The notes under the pieces: generated by a model
The model's input: only the letters and a program-made list of their open reading frames with translations
The model's database searches: none
Told to the model about the DNA's origin: nothing
Assembly (NCBI GenBank): GCA_024663395.1
Contig: JANFAH010000043.1
Location: 372,001-436,000, forward strand
Source of the DNA: Pisolithus tinctorius
Taxonomy: Eukaryota; Basidiomycota; Agaricomycetes; Boletales; Pisolithaceae
DNA: 64,000 bases
Direction: 5' to 3'
Translations under genes and position numbers: made by a program
Shown here: piece after piece, positions 49,201 through 61,000 of the stretch
How positions within the stretch are numbered: the stretch's first letter is position 1
Layout: each line of letters opens with the position of its first letter

Positions 49201-50509
49201 TATCAAATTAGGCCACAGCTCTAAAGCTGCTGAGAATATGATATTGCAAATCATGGCAACTCAGAAATCATTGGAAAATTATGAGGCCAAGCTAGAAGTG
49301 CTGGAGAAAGATCTTCTCCATGGGGTTGCTGACATGACAAGCTTGAATATCCAAATTGCAGAGTGTCATCAAAAGGTTAAGTGTTTTAAAGAAGCTTTGC
49401 AGAACCAGAGGGCAACCCTAGGCATAAATGGGCATTCAAATCTTGCTAGTATCCAAAAGAGTGCTTATCTTCAAGTTAGTGGCAGTGTATTTTCTACATG
49501 GTTTAATCTAATTGGGACCATGTTCCATAGCTTCACATGCATGCATTAGCAATCAAGAAACATATCAGAGATCATCTGCACCAACAAAAGTTTGAGTTGG
49601 AAAGACTGGAATGCTCATATCAACAGACTCTCAGTGGTAAGAGGTCATCATTCATGAATACCCTTGTATTTGACTTGCCTTGAAGAACAAAGACTTCAAA
49701 ACCACACAGAAGCATCTGTGAAGCAATGAGAACCAGGAATAGCCAAGCTTGCCAGTAGCTACAATAATCTGTGTCTGCAAATTGTAGGCCTCATACACAA
49801 GGGAAAAGCTCCTCAGGGGTCAATAGCCCCACTCCTGATCCCAAGGGACTCTTTGTTCAAACTGGATGTGGATGATGATATTTGGCAGGATATTGGCCTT
49901 GGGGATGATTCAGATGGGTTACTACCCCCATGGTTAGCTGATGAAAAAGTGTGCTCAGGGATCAGATCACTCCTTGAGCTGAGGTGTTGTGAAGAAGAGG
50001 AAAGGCACCTGTTGCAGGAAAGAAGAGCTTTGACAGAGTGGTTTTCTGAAGAGTGGGGTCATGTGCAGAAAACCAGACAGAGTGCTGGTAAGAGACATGT
50101 GTCATTGCATTACCATGACTAACACATTGCAGATGTTGATCTTGCATATGAACTTGACTACAGAGCATTGAGACTAGCAGGTCTATGCATCTTGTGGAAG
50201 AGGCAACTTAGAGGCTATCCTGGAACACCTAATGAGAACTGGGGTGCAAGTGATGAAGAACTGCACAGCATGGTGCAGGGTGGTCACGTTATATATATTG
50301 ATGGTGATAATGAGGAGAGGTTTGATGGATTGGAGTCAGAGGGTGAAGAGGATGAGGATGAAGTGATGGATGATGAGTTGCTATGTGTTGCTGAAGAATT
50401 TGCCCTGGCAGATGAATATCACCAACAAAGTGATATGCCATTGGAAGAATTCTATTGGGGAGAAGAATGGGAGAATGACCTACTGGATATGGATCCACCA
50501 TCATCTTGA
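46212..50509 (+). pseudogene. KDZ transposase 1 (CxC cysteine cluster type)
   Basis: This is a transposase relic of the Kyakuja-Dileera-Zisupton superfamily. The N-terminal CxC-type block is visible at 47280-47430 (VDLAVCPCAPAALQLLWMGY, FPCAPLGPTLAV). Next comes FSNAYHWYCIL (47850), CPLCFG (48032), then the core: IVCIDACFTQK with catalytic Asp at 48168-48170, LANMTSAGERQHYALALIKS, LYDIGCQ with Asp at 48673-48675, FHAFGHQWECQLIYHP, and GFGLSDGEGCEHFW (48820-48858) with the catalytic Glu. The coiled C-terminus continues to an acidic end at 50509. The TGA at 48808 fits CGA. Introns and more stops break the frame, and the 5' part beside the LTR is poorly resolved. All three acidic residues survive, but the gene as a whole cannot be translated. 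Confidence 0.85.
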
Positions 50510-50624
50510 CATAAAAGAGTTTGATACAGATAAGGGTGATAGAGACATATTATAATCTATTTGGTGTGTTTAAATAGAATTTTTTTTGAGCATCATGTTT
50601 GCAAGACATATGCATGGTAAAATG

Positions 50625-51260
50625 TAGAATATCCCACTGGTTGGCAGAGGGGTAGGTGGGATGTCACAATGTAGCCTTAGAGGCTGTTGTGGGACATCCC
50701 ACTGCTTGACAGAGGGGGGGTGGGATGTCCCAATGTAGCCTTAGGGGCTGTTGTGGGACATCCCACTGCTAGCCAAAGGGGAGGGTGGGACATCCCAATG
50801 TAGCCTTAGAGGCTGCTGTGGGACATCCCACTGCTTGCCAGAAGGGGGGAGGGATGTCCCAATGTAGCCTTAGAGGCTGTTGTGAGACATCCCACTGCTT
50901 GGAAAAGGGGAGGGTGGGATGTCCCAATTTAGCCTTAGAGGCTGTTGTGGGACATCCCACTGCTTGCCTAAGGGGAGGGTGGGACATCCCAATGTAGCCT
51001 TAGAAGCTGCTGTGGGACATCCCACTGCTTTCCAGAAGGGGGGTGGGATGTCCCAATGTAGCCATAGAGGGTATTGTGGGACATCCCACTGGGTGACAAA
51101 GGGGAGGGTGGGATGCCCCACACCAGCCTCAGAAGGGGGACAGTGGGATGTCCCAACTTAGCCTAAGAGGCTGTTGTGGGATATCCCACTGGCTGCTGGA
51201 GAGTGGGGTGGAATGTCCCAATATAACCCAAGAGGGTGTTCTGGGACATAGCCTCAGCTA
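50625..51260. repeat. Hairpin satellite array A, about 65-bp units
   Basis: About nine to ten tandem units share GTGGGATGTCCC-AATGT-AGCCT-TAG-AGGCT-GTTGT-GGGACATCCCAC plus an 18-bp G-rich spacer (CTGCTTGCCAGAGGGGAGG type). The outer 12-base arms are exact complements and the inner AGCCT/AGGCT arms are too, so each unit can fold to a 47-nt hairpin. Some units have swapped arm sequences (GGGACATCCC on both sides), as gene conversion or unequal exchange would give. Confidence 0.9.
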
Positions 51261-51463
51261 GTGTTGCTGTGGCTTAGCTCCAAAGGCTGACCTGCTCAAC
51301 AACAAGCAGATTAGTCACCATGACAACTATTACAAAATGTAGCCTTGTGTTGCCACATACCAAATCCACAATAATTATTTTAATACTCAACAATATAGAT
51401 GTGGTATGGCCCTTGGCTTAGGACAGCTCCCTGAGCCACAGCAACACTACCCCCAGCTGCCAG

Positions 51464-51660
51464 AGGGGGAAGTGGGATGTCCCAATGTAGCCTTATGATG
51501 GAAATGTGACCAGAGCTGGGATTGAAGCAACCTCTTAGGTGATAACCAGTGCTCTAACAGTTGAGCAAATATATATTGTCCAGGTACTAATATCAGTAGC
51601 ATGGGGGTAAACCAGTGACATGGGAACAAGACTATGTGAAGAGCAATGCACCATTCCCCA
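51464..51660 (-). repeat. tRNA-derived SINE-like copy 1
   Basis: Read on the minus strand this has a tRNA-like A-box region GCTCAACTGTTAGAGC (51566-51551) and B box GCTTCAATCCC (51528-51518), with about 22 bp between. A tail on the A-box side reads GATATTAGTACC. It aligns along about 170 bp with 52850-53020, including the non-tRNA part. It ends inside a hairpin unit. Two copies with a pol III-type head and shared body suggest a SINE. A true tRNA gene is unlikely because the stems do not pair. Confidence 0.55.
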
Positions 51661-51960
51661 CTTGCTCAGAGGCTGCTGTGGGACATCCCACTGGTTGCCA
51701 GAGGGGGGGGGAGGGATGTCCCAATGTAGCCTTAGAGGCTGTTGTGAGACATCCCACTGGCTGGCAAAGGGGAGGGTGGGATGTCCCAATGTAGGCTTAG
51801 AGGCTGTTGGGGGACATCCCACTGGTTGGCAGTGGGGAGGGTGGGATGTCCCATCCCAGCCTCAGAGGGCTATGATGGCACATCCTCCTAAGTTACCTTT
51901 GCAGACCAGCCCAATGCCCCATGACAACCTCAGAGGCTCATCTGGGACATTCTGCCCTCT
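51660..51960. repeat. Hairpin satellite array B
   Basis: Three to four further units of the 65-bp hairpin family (GGGACATCCCACTGG ... GGGATGTCCCAATGTAGCC), decaying at the right end into variant units. Confidence 0.85.
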
Positions 51961-52590
51961 GCAGATGGTGTTGCAAAGGTGACCAACACCATGTTCTATG
52001 GGGGACTTTGAGATATTGGCTTGTCACACAAGTGTTTGAAAACCATTCACTTCTTCCTTCATACAGTACAAATTGCATGAGGTATAGACACAAATTGATT
52101 GAATTTATTATTGCAATTTTCAAGGCAAATGTGGAGGCCCAGGTGGGTCATCTCCCTGGCAACTAGTGAGATGTCCCAATACAGCAGAATCACATTGCAA
52201 AGATGTACATGAAAAGTACTATTGTATACTACTATGCATGGTGGGATGGGAGGGGATGTATAGGTCAAAGGATACTTTGTGGATTAAATCTGTCAGAGGA
52301 GAAAGGGGGCTAGGATTTCTGCAGCTATTTCAATGCTAATATACACTGCACTTTCAGGAGTAGGGACCCCAGTCACCCAAGGCAGTCTTGGGACATCCCA
52401 AATAATTGCATTTGAATGGATGGCTATGTGGGAAATCCCATCTGTCCCAGGGCCTAAAAATCTGCATAGCCCTGGGACATGACCAGATGTCCCTGGGCAG
52501 ACCTTGGTCTGGGAGGCTATTAGGCTGGATGGTTTGGAGAAACTATTCAGCCTAAATGCTTATAAAAAATGGTTACCTGAAGTGACATCC
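51961..52590. other. Spacer with degenerate hairpin units
   Basis: No gene is present. Isolated GGGACATCCC or GATGTCCC words occur at 52170, 52390 and 52485, so this looks like decayed array sequence. Confidence 0.45.
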
Positions 52591-52850
52591 CACTGACCTC
52601 TGGAAAGGGGGTTGGATGTCCCACAGTAGCCTTCAAAGCTATCATGGGACATCCCACTGTCTATAGAAAGGGGGCTGGGATGTCCCACAGTAGCCTCTGA
52701 AGCTATCATGGGACATCCCACTGAACTCCAGAGGAGGGGGGTGGGATGTCCCACAGTAGCCTCCAAAGCTATCATGGGACCTCCCACTGGCCTCCAAAAA
52801 TGGGGGGTGGGATGTCCCATCATTGCCTCTTGGTTGTTCTACATAGATGA
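52590..52850. repeat. Hairpin satellite array C (variant family)
   Basis: Four units of about 66 bp share GGATGTCCCACAGTAGCCT..AAGCTATCATGGGACATCCCACTG. The outer palindromic arms are the same as in arrays A and B, but the inner arms read TAGCCTC/CAAAGCTA. This is a separate subfamily, so hairpin arms are conserved while the rest diverges. Confidence 0.85.
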
Positions 52851-53030
52851 CCTTGATGAACATGTGACTAAAGGTGGGATTGAACCAGCAGTCTCTTGGG
52901 TGTTGACCTTGTGGTTTAATCACTGAGCTATATGGTTTGAGTACTAATGTCAGTTGCTTGGGGATTAGATCAGAACTTTGGGAATAATTATCCATGAAGA
53001 GTAATACACAGAATGCACCATCTCCAACAG
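52840..53030 (-). repeat. tRNA-derived SINE-like copy 2
   Basis: Read on the minus strand, A box TAGCTCAGTGATTAAACC (52930-52913) and B box GGTTCAATCCC (52886-52876) lie 26 bp apart. The B box is one CpG-to-CpA step from the GGTTCGATCCC consensus. The segment between resembles a tRNA anticodon arm (GGTCAACACCC). The body aligns with copy 1 (GTACTAATGTCAGTTGCTTGGGG against GTACTAATATCAGTAGCATGGGG). Like copy 1, it is attached to a hairpin array. Confidence 0.6.
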
Positions 53031-54180
53031 ACTTCAGTGGTCTTTAGCAACACAAGTCCACCCTTCCTTTGAGAATCAACAAAGTTCAGTTTTCTGCCCA
53101 TCCTGGCTGGATTGGTATTTGAAGCACATAGCGGTCCACTGGAGGACCTTACAGCCCAGGGTCATAATGGGACATTGGGCCCCACAGCAATCAGATTACA
53201 TAACCCCTTTGGACAGTGGGGTTTTCACATGCTTGTGCCCCACAATAGTGTCATGTATTGTGCTACAATCTATTCCTTGGCTGGGAAGGTCTTCCACTCA
53301 TCCTCATTGAATGCATTTAGTATGATCTTATTAATGTGTACTCCTTCTATAAGCAATGGAACTTACTCATGGGACAGTGCTGAATCCATTAAAATTTATC
53401 ACAATGATGCAAGGCTCACTTCCATAAGGATTGTATGATTCTGGAGATGACCCCTCACAATCACACTGATTTCCCACTTTAAAATCTGTGCATAATAAGT
53501 GTACCAAATGGTTTTGGAAAGTCAGTGGCTGCCACATATATAGCCCCCTACTTTGCCAGGTATTCTCATCATCCTGGATGATTGTGACAGTGATGGTTTC
53601 TTGGTCAGAAGTGGGATTTCAGTGTGAATATGAGCTGCACTTTTGCAGCTGAGGACCCCTGATACCTAAGGCAGCCATGGGAAAGCCCAAAATATATTAC
53701 CAAAGGGCTGGGATTACACATAGTGTAGTCACACTTAGTCACAACACATGGGCAGCCTGTGTGCCAAAACACCAACACTGATATAGACCCCAAGACAGGC
53801 CTGCATAAATAGATTAGCCAGTACACATGGACAGGCCCAAGGGACTAAAGTGTGAGCAACATATGTACAGGCCCATAAGTGCATTACCACAACATATGGG
53901 AGGGCCTATGGTGGGTAAGGATGTTGAAACATTTAGACAGGCCTGTGACCAATTAAGAATACTGAGCTGCTGTAACACATAATGTACCTATTTTGTACCA
54001 TATGACAGGGCCAGTGGAGGCTGACAATTGGCCATGTCCCATGGGCCAGCAGAGGTTGAGCCCTACATTGAGTCATCCCCCTGCTGTATGGACCAGCCCA
54101 GCTTCTATTATCAAATAACACATGAGTAGGCCACAATCAAATTGTCCCTGTAGTACCTGGAGTAGCCTAGTGTGAGATGT
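53031..54180. other. CpG-poor repeats without gene
   Basis: There are loosely repeated ACATATG..ACAGGCCCA words at 53820-53960, and the dispersed repeat shared with 23345-23440 is at 54000-54085. No protein is recognisable. Confidence 0.45.
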
Positions 54181-54269
54181 CACCTATCCAGTGGCATGCT
54201 GCAGCATATGTAGATCAGCACTGGAAGTTGGCACAAGACCTCGGCATGCATTGGGATAGCTCAGCAGTG

Positions 54270-54790
54270 TAGTGTTGTATGATTTCAGAGCACTCCAGGG
54301 CATACCATGGCCCTCTGGGGTGAGCTGTGGCAAGCCAGCCACTCTGGAGCAAATGGCAGAGCATGCCATTGTCCTCTGGGGTAAGCTGTTGCATGCCAGC
54401 CACTCTGGAGCAAATTCTGGAGTAAACTGCAGCACATGTGCCAGAGCATGCCATGGCTGTCCAGGATAAGCTGTGGCATTCCAGCCACTCCAGAGTAAAT
54501 TCCAGAGTAAACTGTGGGACATGTGCCAGAGCATACCATAGAATTCCAGAGAACTCTGGAGCAGGCCATGGCCCTCTGGAATAAACTTCAGCATATGTTC
54601 CAAACCAAGGTGTGGCATGGCAGACACTCTGGTGCAAATTGAAAAGCAAACTGTGGCACATGTACCAGAGCATACCATAGCATTTCAGAGCACCTTGGAG
54701 CATGCAATGGCCCCCCAGGGTAAGCTTTTGGCATATGTTCTGAAGCAAACTGTGGCATGCCAGCCACTCTGGAGCAAGGAGCAAATATTA
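54270..54790. repeat. Minisatellite with CCACTCTGGAGCAAA units
   Basis: Roughly six to eight imperfect units of about 60-70 bp share CTGTGGCATGCCAGCCACTCTGGAGCAAA, GAGCATGCCATGGCCCTCTGGGGTAAG and ACATGTGCCAGAGCA. They produce open frames in all three minus-strand frames (up to 189 codons), which are by-products of the repeat and should not be annotated as genes. Confidence 0.75.
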
Positions 54791-54879
54791 CCAGCATACC
54801 CAGCATGCCTACCCCCTGCAGATACTACCAGAATTGGCATAGCTTAAAAGGTTGGTATTCAGTATCACAAACTGGGATG

Positions 54880-55400
54880 CAGCACCATGTATTCAGAAGC
54901 AGTAGCAGCTGGCAGATATGGCATTCTGCATTATGGCACACTGCAGCATGCAGCATAATTCATGGGGAAGTTGTGGCAACATGTACTGCAGCACGTGGCA
55001 GTGCCAGCTCCATAAGTCTCTGGAGGGTCGCAGCAGCCGGCAGGGATTGCTTGGCACACTCTGGCAATGTGGCCAAGTTAGCTAGACTTTACAGGGATGT
55101 GTGGCAGCTGGCGGCATAGGGATGGCATACAGCAGCAAACACCAGATTGGCTTATGATCCACGTCAAAGCTGCATATGTGGCATGGATGGTTCTGCATAT
55201 AGCAGCACACGGTTAGATGCAGAGGAATAAACTGGCAGTTCTCAGCAGCTGGTGGCATTGGCCCAACATATGGCAGCACACATTGGGATTGAGTAGGATT
55301 CATGTCAGTGCTTGGCATCCAGCATAGATAGTTCTGTATACAGCAGCACATAGCTAGGGTACTATAGGTATGGACATGAAGCATAGCACAAATTGTTGGT
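54880..55400. repeat. Imperfect direct repeat of about 180 bp
   Basis: Blocks such as TTCTGCATATAGCAGCACAC and TTCTGTATACAGCAGCACAT recur about 150 bp apart, with surrounding GGCAT and GGATTCATGTCAGTGCTTGG-like words. At least two units are present. No coding content is recognised. Confidence 0.5.
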
Positions 55401-55669
55401 ATACTGCATATCTTACCACCAGTATAAGATCATAACCTATACTTCATAAGATCACAGAAGGGTGGCTAGTAATGTTGTATTTATGTCATAGATTTCATTC
55501 AAACCAGGATTGTGCCAATCAATACTGGACACCCTGGGCATTAAATAATGACCAATACAATACAACACAAGATGCCATGGGTGATTTACATGCTGGCAAG
55601 AGCCAGCCACACCAACAGAACATGCATCCAATCACTTCGAGGGACTCCAAGCCAGTTGTGAATATTGTC

Positions 55670-57844
55670 CTACACGTAGAATACCAGTGAGCAATGGTTG
55701 CCGCTCACATCATTCACACCATGCCACAAAAGCCAGCCAGAAAAGGCTACAACAGTGCCAGGCCAGTAATCAAATTGAAGACCAAGAGAGGGAATGTCCA
55801 GAACGCATTCAGAATAATTGCTGACACTAATGAGCATGTCATACCAGTTGGCATGGGATTGTGGGTCACAATGGAGGGGAGCAGACCAGTTAGCAATCAT
55901 GGAGATGTTGGTATAAACTGTTGGCCAGTGTTGGAGCACTGCTGCCATTTCAGGATCATTCATGGCAGACCACTCAGACAGCTGCTGCATGGCTTGGTGA
56001 CCGGCATTGTACAAGGGAGGGTGCATAATTGAGAGTGAAGCAGAGAGAATTGCCAATGGTGTTCAGATGGCATGGATCCATTGCCAAGCAGCAGGAGCTG
56101 CAAGGTCCACAGATATGGAAGGCTGGTGTGCCCGAGTCTACAACATTAGAAATAAGTGTTTTGAGATAAAGCACTAGGATGATGTGCATGGCATGACCAA
56201 GTTGATGCCAGGCTGGGGAAAGCTCTAAGCAGCCAGCCAGCAAACAGTGATCCACCTGAAAGTAATTGGGTGATGTTCACCAGGAACCATCAGACATTTC
56301 TGCTGTGGTCAGGTTTGGGAAGCTGGGGAAATCCACTGGCCTCAAGCAGGATATCATCTGGAGACACAAGGAACACATGTGGCATGGATCCCCCCAGCCA
56401 CAGCAATTGTGTGGCCAATATTGACAGCAGTGGTAGTGACTAATGTGGCAACATTGAACTAAATGTGGCATAGAAGCTCTCTGCAGCAACAAGACTACAG
56501 GCTCATTGGCATTCCAGGATGCAGCCTGGCCAGAACAAAACCTTGAACAGCTGAGGATGCCACTGGAGTATACATTACTGAAGATATTAGTGCCTTCCAC
56601 ATGTTTGAATTGGGGGTTGCACATTTCTGATACTGCTGGCAACATGAATCAAGGTCCAGATTACCAGCCTGTTTTGCCAGCAGCATCGTTGAATGGGCAG
56701 TTGTTGAGCACCAAGCCAGAGATGGTTCAATGGCACTGGCACATCACGGATATGTGACTGTAAACCTGGTGGATGGCTTTATAGAATGCCAGCCCCAAAA
56801 TGATGCAGATATGATTGGGGCCACAGGGAGTTGAGTACACAAAAGACCCATTGATCATGGGAATGCCTCTATACATTTTCCAGCATTGACTCTGATACAG
56901 TAAAGCTACCAGCCTCAAAGGAAACTCATTATAGATGGTTGATAATATGTACACTTGCTGTATATTCATTCCCACACCTTTGACACTGACTCCACCCATG
57001 CAACCTGTAATGCAAGTTTAGATCAGGTAATGGCTTCCAGTGATGACATCCGCTCCTGTGAATGTAAGATTAACTTGGAAAGATATGATAACTCCTGATC
57101 AATATCCTTCAAGCCTTCTGTGCACATTGTGTGTAGTGCAGCGCATTTGGCAGTGGGCGATGGATGCGAATTGATAAGCAGTGGTAAACTCCTGATCGAT
57201 ATCCTTCAAGCCTTCTGTGCACATCACATGTAGTGCAGCACATTTGGCAGTGGGCAATGGATGCAAATTGATAAGCAGTGGTAGCAAAATGCTGCCATTC
57301 TGATACCATGGGTGAGTTGAAAGTGGGCAAAATAGTACTGCCACTTACTGATACTCCTGCAAAAAATTCCACAGCTTTGGCAATTACGTCCCTCAGTGGT
57401 CTCCTCTCATATCCCAATTCCACCTTGCCACTGTCATTCTGCCACCATGCATGGGCCATGGTAGTGGCCAGTTTGACATGGCACTCCTTAATCCTTGTGA
57501 CATGGGGATTCAAGCCTTTGATAAAAGCTAAAATGTCACAGGGACTCTGTTCGCCATCATTGAAGTATGTTAACAGTTGGTCAGCTGTGAGTGGCATGAT
57601 AAGTGTGATGGGATGGCAAGATGCTGCACCCATCAGACGCTCCATTGTACCCTGTACTACTATCAAACATGGCACCAACAGTGGAACAGTGGCTTACCAC
57701 TTCTGCCAGGAAATATTGATACCAACTGGTGTGCTGGTATTCAGACCAATCCGGCTTCTTCATGGCAGCAACAAGGTGACGAAGCCTCATTCCCATGTAC
57801 TGCATGGCCATGGAGAGTTTGGCCACAGTGAATGTTGAGGACAT
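55670..57844 (-). pseudogene. TET/JBP-type 2-oxoglutarate Fe(II) dioxygenase, decayed
   Basis: The C-terminal 128-codon frame (56056-55670) has the TET/JBP dioxygenase signature: His-x-Asp iron ligands in LHCD (H 55873-55871, D 55867-55865), WYDMLISVSNY, the strand-rich DIPSLGLQFDY-x-PG, TVVAFSG, and the distal iron His in LLWHGV (55723-55721). The 2-oxoglutarate Arg expected in GNRC is His (GNHC, codon CAT, 55696-55694), a CpG-type change. Two Trp (WLLW) and the W of DYWPG replace family Arg, fitting CGG-to-TGG. After the TAG at 55670 the frame continues DNIHNWLGVPRSDW, so the stop is premature. Upstream pieces (57844-56500: VAAMKKPDWSEYQHTSWYQY, LRDVIAKAVEFFAG, MINGSFVYSTPCGPNH) are probably N-terminal exons. 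Intact members oxidise 5-methylcytosine (or thymine in JBP). It lies directly behind KDZ 2 on the same strand. Confidence 0.68.
57091..57282. repeat. 97-bp tandem duplication within the dioxygenase gene
   Basis: Two adjacent units begin ACTCCTGATC(A/G)ATATCC at 57091 and 57188. They differ at about seven positions, nearly all CG against CA or TG, so after duplication each unit lost different CpGs. The duplication lies between candidate exons. Confidence 0.85.
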
Positions 57845-58071
57845 GACTTACCAGCATGAAAGAAGAGATGTCATACTATATAAGTGTTGGCCAACTTTCC
57901 CATGGCTTTGTGTGTTGGCATGAATTTGCCATCGAGGCAGTAATCATTAGCAAATGCTAGCCTTGCATTCAACTACACCAGCTAATATATGATCAATAAT
58001 CCCAGCATCATTTGGGAGACCTCAAAAATGATTTCATTGCAGACAGCTAGTGGTCTCTAGATGGAAATGGT

Positions 58072-61000
58072 TCACAGAAGACATGCTAATCTGCCATACA
58101 TCTGGCATTGGTGTGCAGCATAGCATGCCAGCCTGGCCTGTCCCTTCACCAATGTAGCAGCCTTTCTGCTGGTCCAAAATCTTACCTTGTTTTCAAAAAA
58201 GTTTTTAGTCCACTCCTGCTTGCATTTCAACAGCTCAACCTCCTCCTTCCACCTATCCCACAGTGCTCTCATCCGGAGCCAATTGACCCTGTAAACTAGA
58301 GAAAATGATAAGTAAATCTCAGATGCTGCTGCCATGTAATTGCTCCTCTCACATTCCAACATCCAATCATTAGCAGCTGTGTCCCTTGGTACATCCATGG
58401 TCCAGATCCAAGGTAGGGTATCGTCTCTGTGACCTCTGGCATTTGGGTCAGATACTGCCATGCTGATAGTTAGGTCGGAGTCATTCAACTCTTTGTATTG
58501 CGCCAGGATATCCAGCCTGGCCCCTAACCTGCCCATTTGGATGCAGCACCAGTGGTACACAGTGGCATGATGTTGCATGGCTGCATCAGCATTGGCCACC
58601 CTTCCCCAGGCATGTGTGGCCATGTGGTAATTACTTCCATGGCAAATGTCAGTTCGAAAGATGACTGCCTTCTCTGCAAGCATAAGCTGCAGTTCATGCA
58701 GACAATCATTGGCCTGTCCTTGCTGCAGTTGCAGCTCCAATAGTGTCACATACCCCAGGCCAGATCATTCAAAATGATCTTTGCCAACATTGGATGGCAG
58801 CAGCAATGCAATGGTTTCTGGATCATGTGGGTGAGATGACTGGCACAGGTCAGCATCCTTGAATCTGTCCCCAAATAGTTTTTTGGCAGTGTTGAAAATG
58901 CCATGGATATGGGACTGGAGATGATCATGGCAATGTGCAATGCTGAGATTTTGAGCTTCTGTTGCTCTTGAGGTGATTTGCTGGCATGCCACTGCAAGCT
59001 GGATTTGTGCTTCCTCAATCTTCAATGCCTTGGCAATCCAGGTCACCATACCCTGGGAATGCCCTGCCTGGGGGATGGCCAGTAAATCTATCTCAATTGC
59101 CTTTGCAGAGGGAGCTTCAATACCACTCAGCACAAATCCTGTCCAGGATAACCTTCAATACCTTCCTTTCTGCAGCCTGACCTCATATATATCCATGGCC
59201 TGTGGCCTTGACAGCCTGTTTTCCATTGCTGTTGCCACCTCTTCCCCCCATGATTGGCTGATTGCCAGTGGGACGTTACCATTCAAATCAGCAAACCTGC
59301 CTTCCATCACTAAATAGGATTCCTCAGCAACCTTGAGTTTCTGCTTGAGTCTTATTGCTGTAGCCTGTTAGCCATGCAACCTTGTCTGATAGAAGCACTA
59401 GACTTACACATTCTGACCATTTTCAGGAAATTGCTATCATTCATTTGGAAATCAAGTACCTCCTGCCAATGGGGAGTAGCCATGCCTCTAGCAGAGGGGG
59501 AAATGATATTCAGGGAGGACCACAAGGTTTCCATGATCTCCCCATCCACCTGGCCAGCACCCACAATGAAATTGGGAGCATATCATGCAAAGCATTCTGT
59601 GCGGTGGCCATGAACATGCCACAACCCAATGCCAGGGCAGATCTGCATGCCATCTGGCATGGATATATAGGCGTTGGCATGTAGCCATTGTTCTAAACCT
59701 TTGCTATACTGGTAGTTAATATCATAGAAATGTATCACTTGCTGGCCAGGGACTGTGCCATGCCTGATGGCATGCACAAGTGCATAGTCCATGTTAACCT
59801 GCCTGTGATGCCAATGTCAATATTGGCATATATTGTTACAAGGTTATTCATACTGTTCGCCCTTCTGAAAGTCAACCATTGCATGTGGCACAAAACAGCC
59901 ATGCTGCACACAGGCACATCCACCTATTCCTGTAGATGCGAGCTGCTGCTGGTTGGCATTTGCTTGATTAACTGCCCAATGATTGCTGCAATCCGAGATC
60001 TTGCAGTGTGATCAGTGCATTGGGTAATACATTCCTACACATCACCCACCTCAACCACATTTTTAGTGCCGCTCAAATATTCCTTGTATGGCTGTGATGT
60101 GACCATGTACCCCTTGCCATCCATCAACCAGGCTTCACTACCAGTGTCCTTTGGATGCATATGCTCTGCCTTGAAATTCCCATCCATGACCAAGCTTCTT
60201 GCCAGTGTCCAACTGGATTACACAGTGTATAAATGGATAGCAGTGTTCATGGTATCACTCACTGGGAATAATCTGTTGCATCTTCCAAAATGTTGATGCT
60301 GGGTTGGGGACATGCCAGACAGAATAACACTAATTCCCCTGGGCCAGCATCCTCTGCACTCATGTGGGATCCCTGCCATTTCAGTAGTTTCAGGAGCCAC
60401 CACATCCTAGCAACTCTCAGCAGTTCCCTGTACCTATCCTATTATCCAGCTAAGAGTCATGTTGCAGTGAGACAATTCAACAAATAGGATGCACTGGCAC
60501 CAGATGAGGAAAGGCATTGGAGGTTATGTGGCGAAGTTTGCTGTAGAAATTCATCGCTGAGGTACCACATTCCACATTGTCCCAAATGAAGTCATCAAGT
60601 ACTTGGAAGGTAAATGCAGTCCTTGTGGCCTTTGTGGTAGCAGGAAACATCCCAGCCTGCATCAGCTGTATGTGTGAATCCTCTGCCCCAGGGCATCTAC
60701 AATACTGCACATTGCAGTAATGTATTCCATTGGTGTGCACAACAATTAGACAGCTTTGGTTCTTTGGGGCCTGCAGATTCAGTGGACAACCATCTTGATC
60801 CACATCCTCCCAATCATCTTCCTCCTCAGTTGTGACTTCATCATTTGAACAACCACCGGCTGGGCAGTGCTTCCCACAATGCCCAACATGCAGTACCAAA
60901 CCAGCCTGAATGGTAAATACAGGAATGACCCTCATCATTGAGCTGCTTACCAGCTGCAGGGATGATTCCTCAAAGAATGTTCCATTCCATTGTTCCACCC

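Noticed and set aside
50625..51260. CRISPR-like regular array
   Set aside because: The repeats are palindromic and spacers are themselves conserved G-rich repeats, in a eukaryotic genome with introns. It is a satellite.
51510..51570. Functional tRNA gene on the minus strand (also 52868-52936)
   Set aside because: A-box and B-box motifs are present but acceptor and D stems do not pair, and both copies share a long non-tRNA body. A SINE-like origin fits better.
54184..54806. Overlapping minus-strand ORFs of up to 189 codons
   Set aside because: They are open in several frames only because a minisatellite lacks stops; no domain is present.
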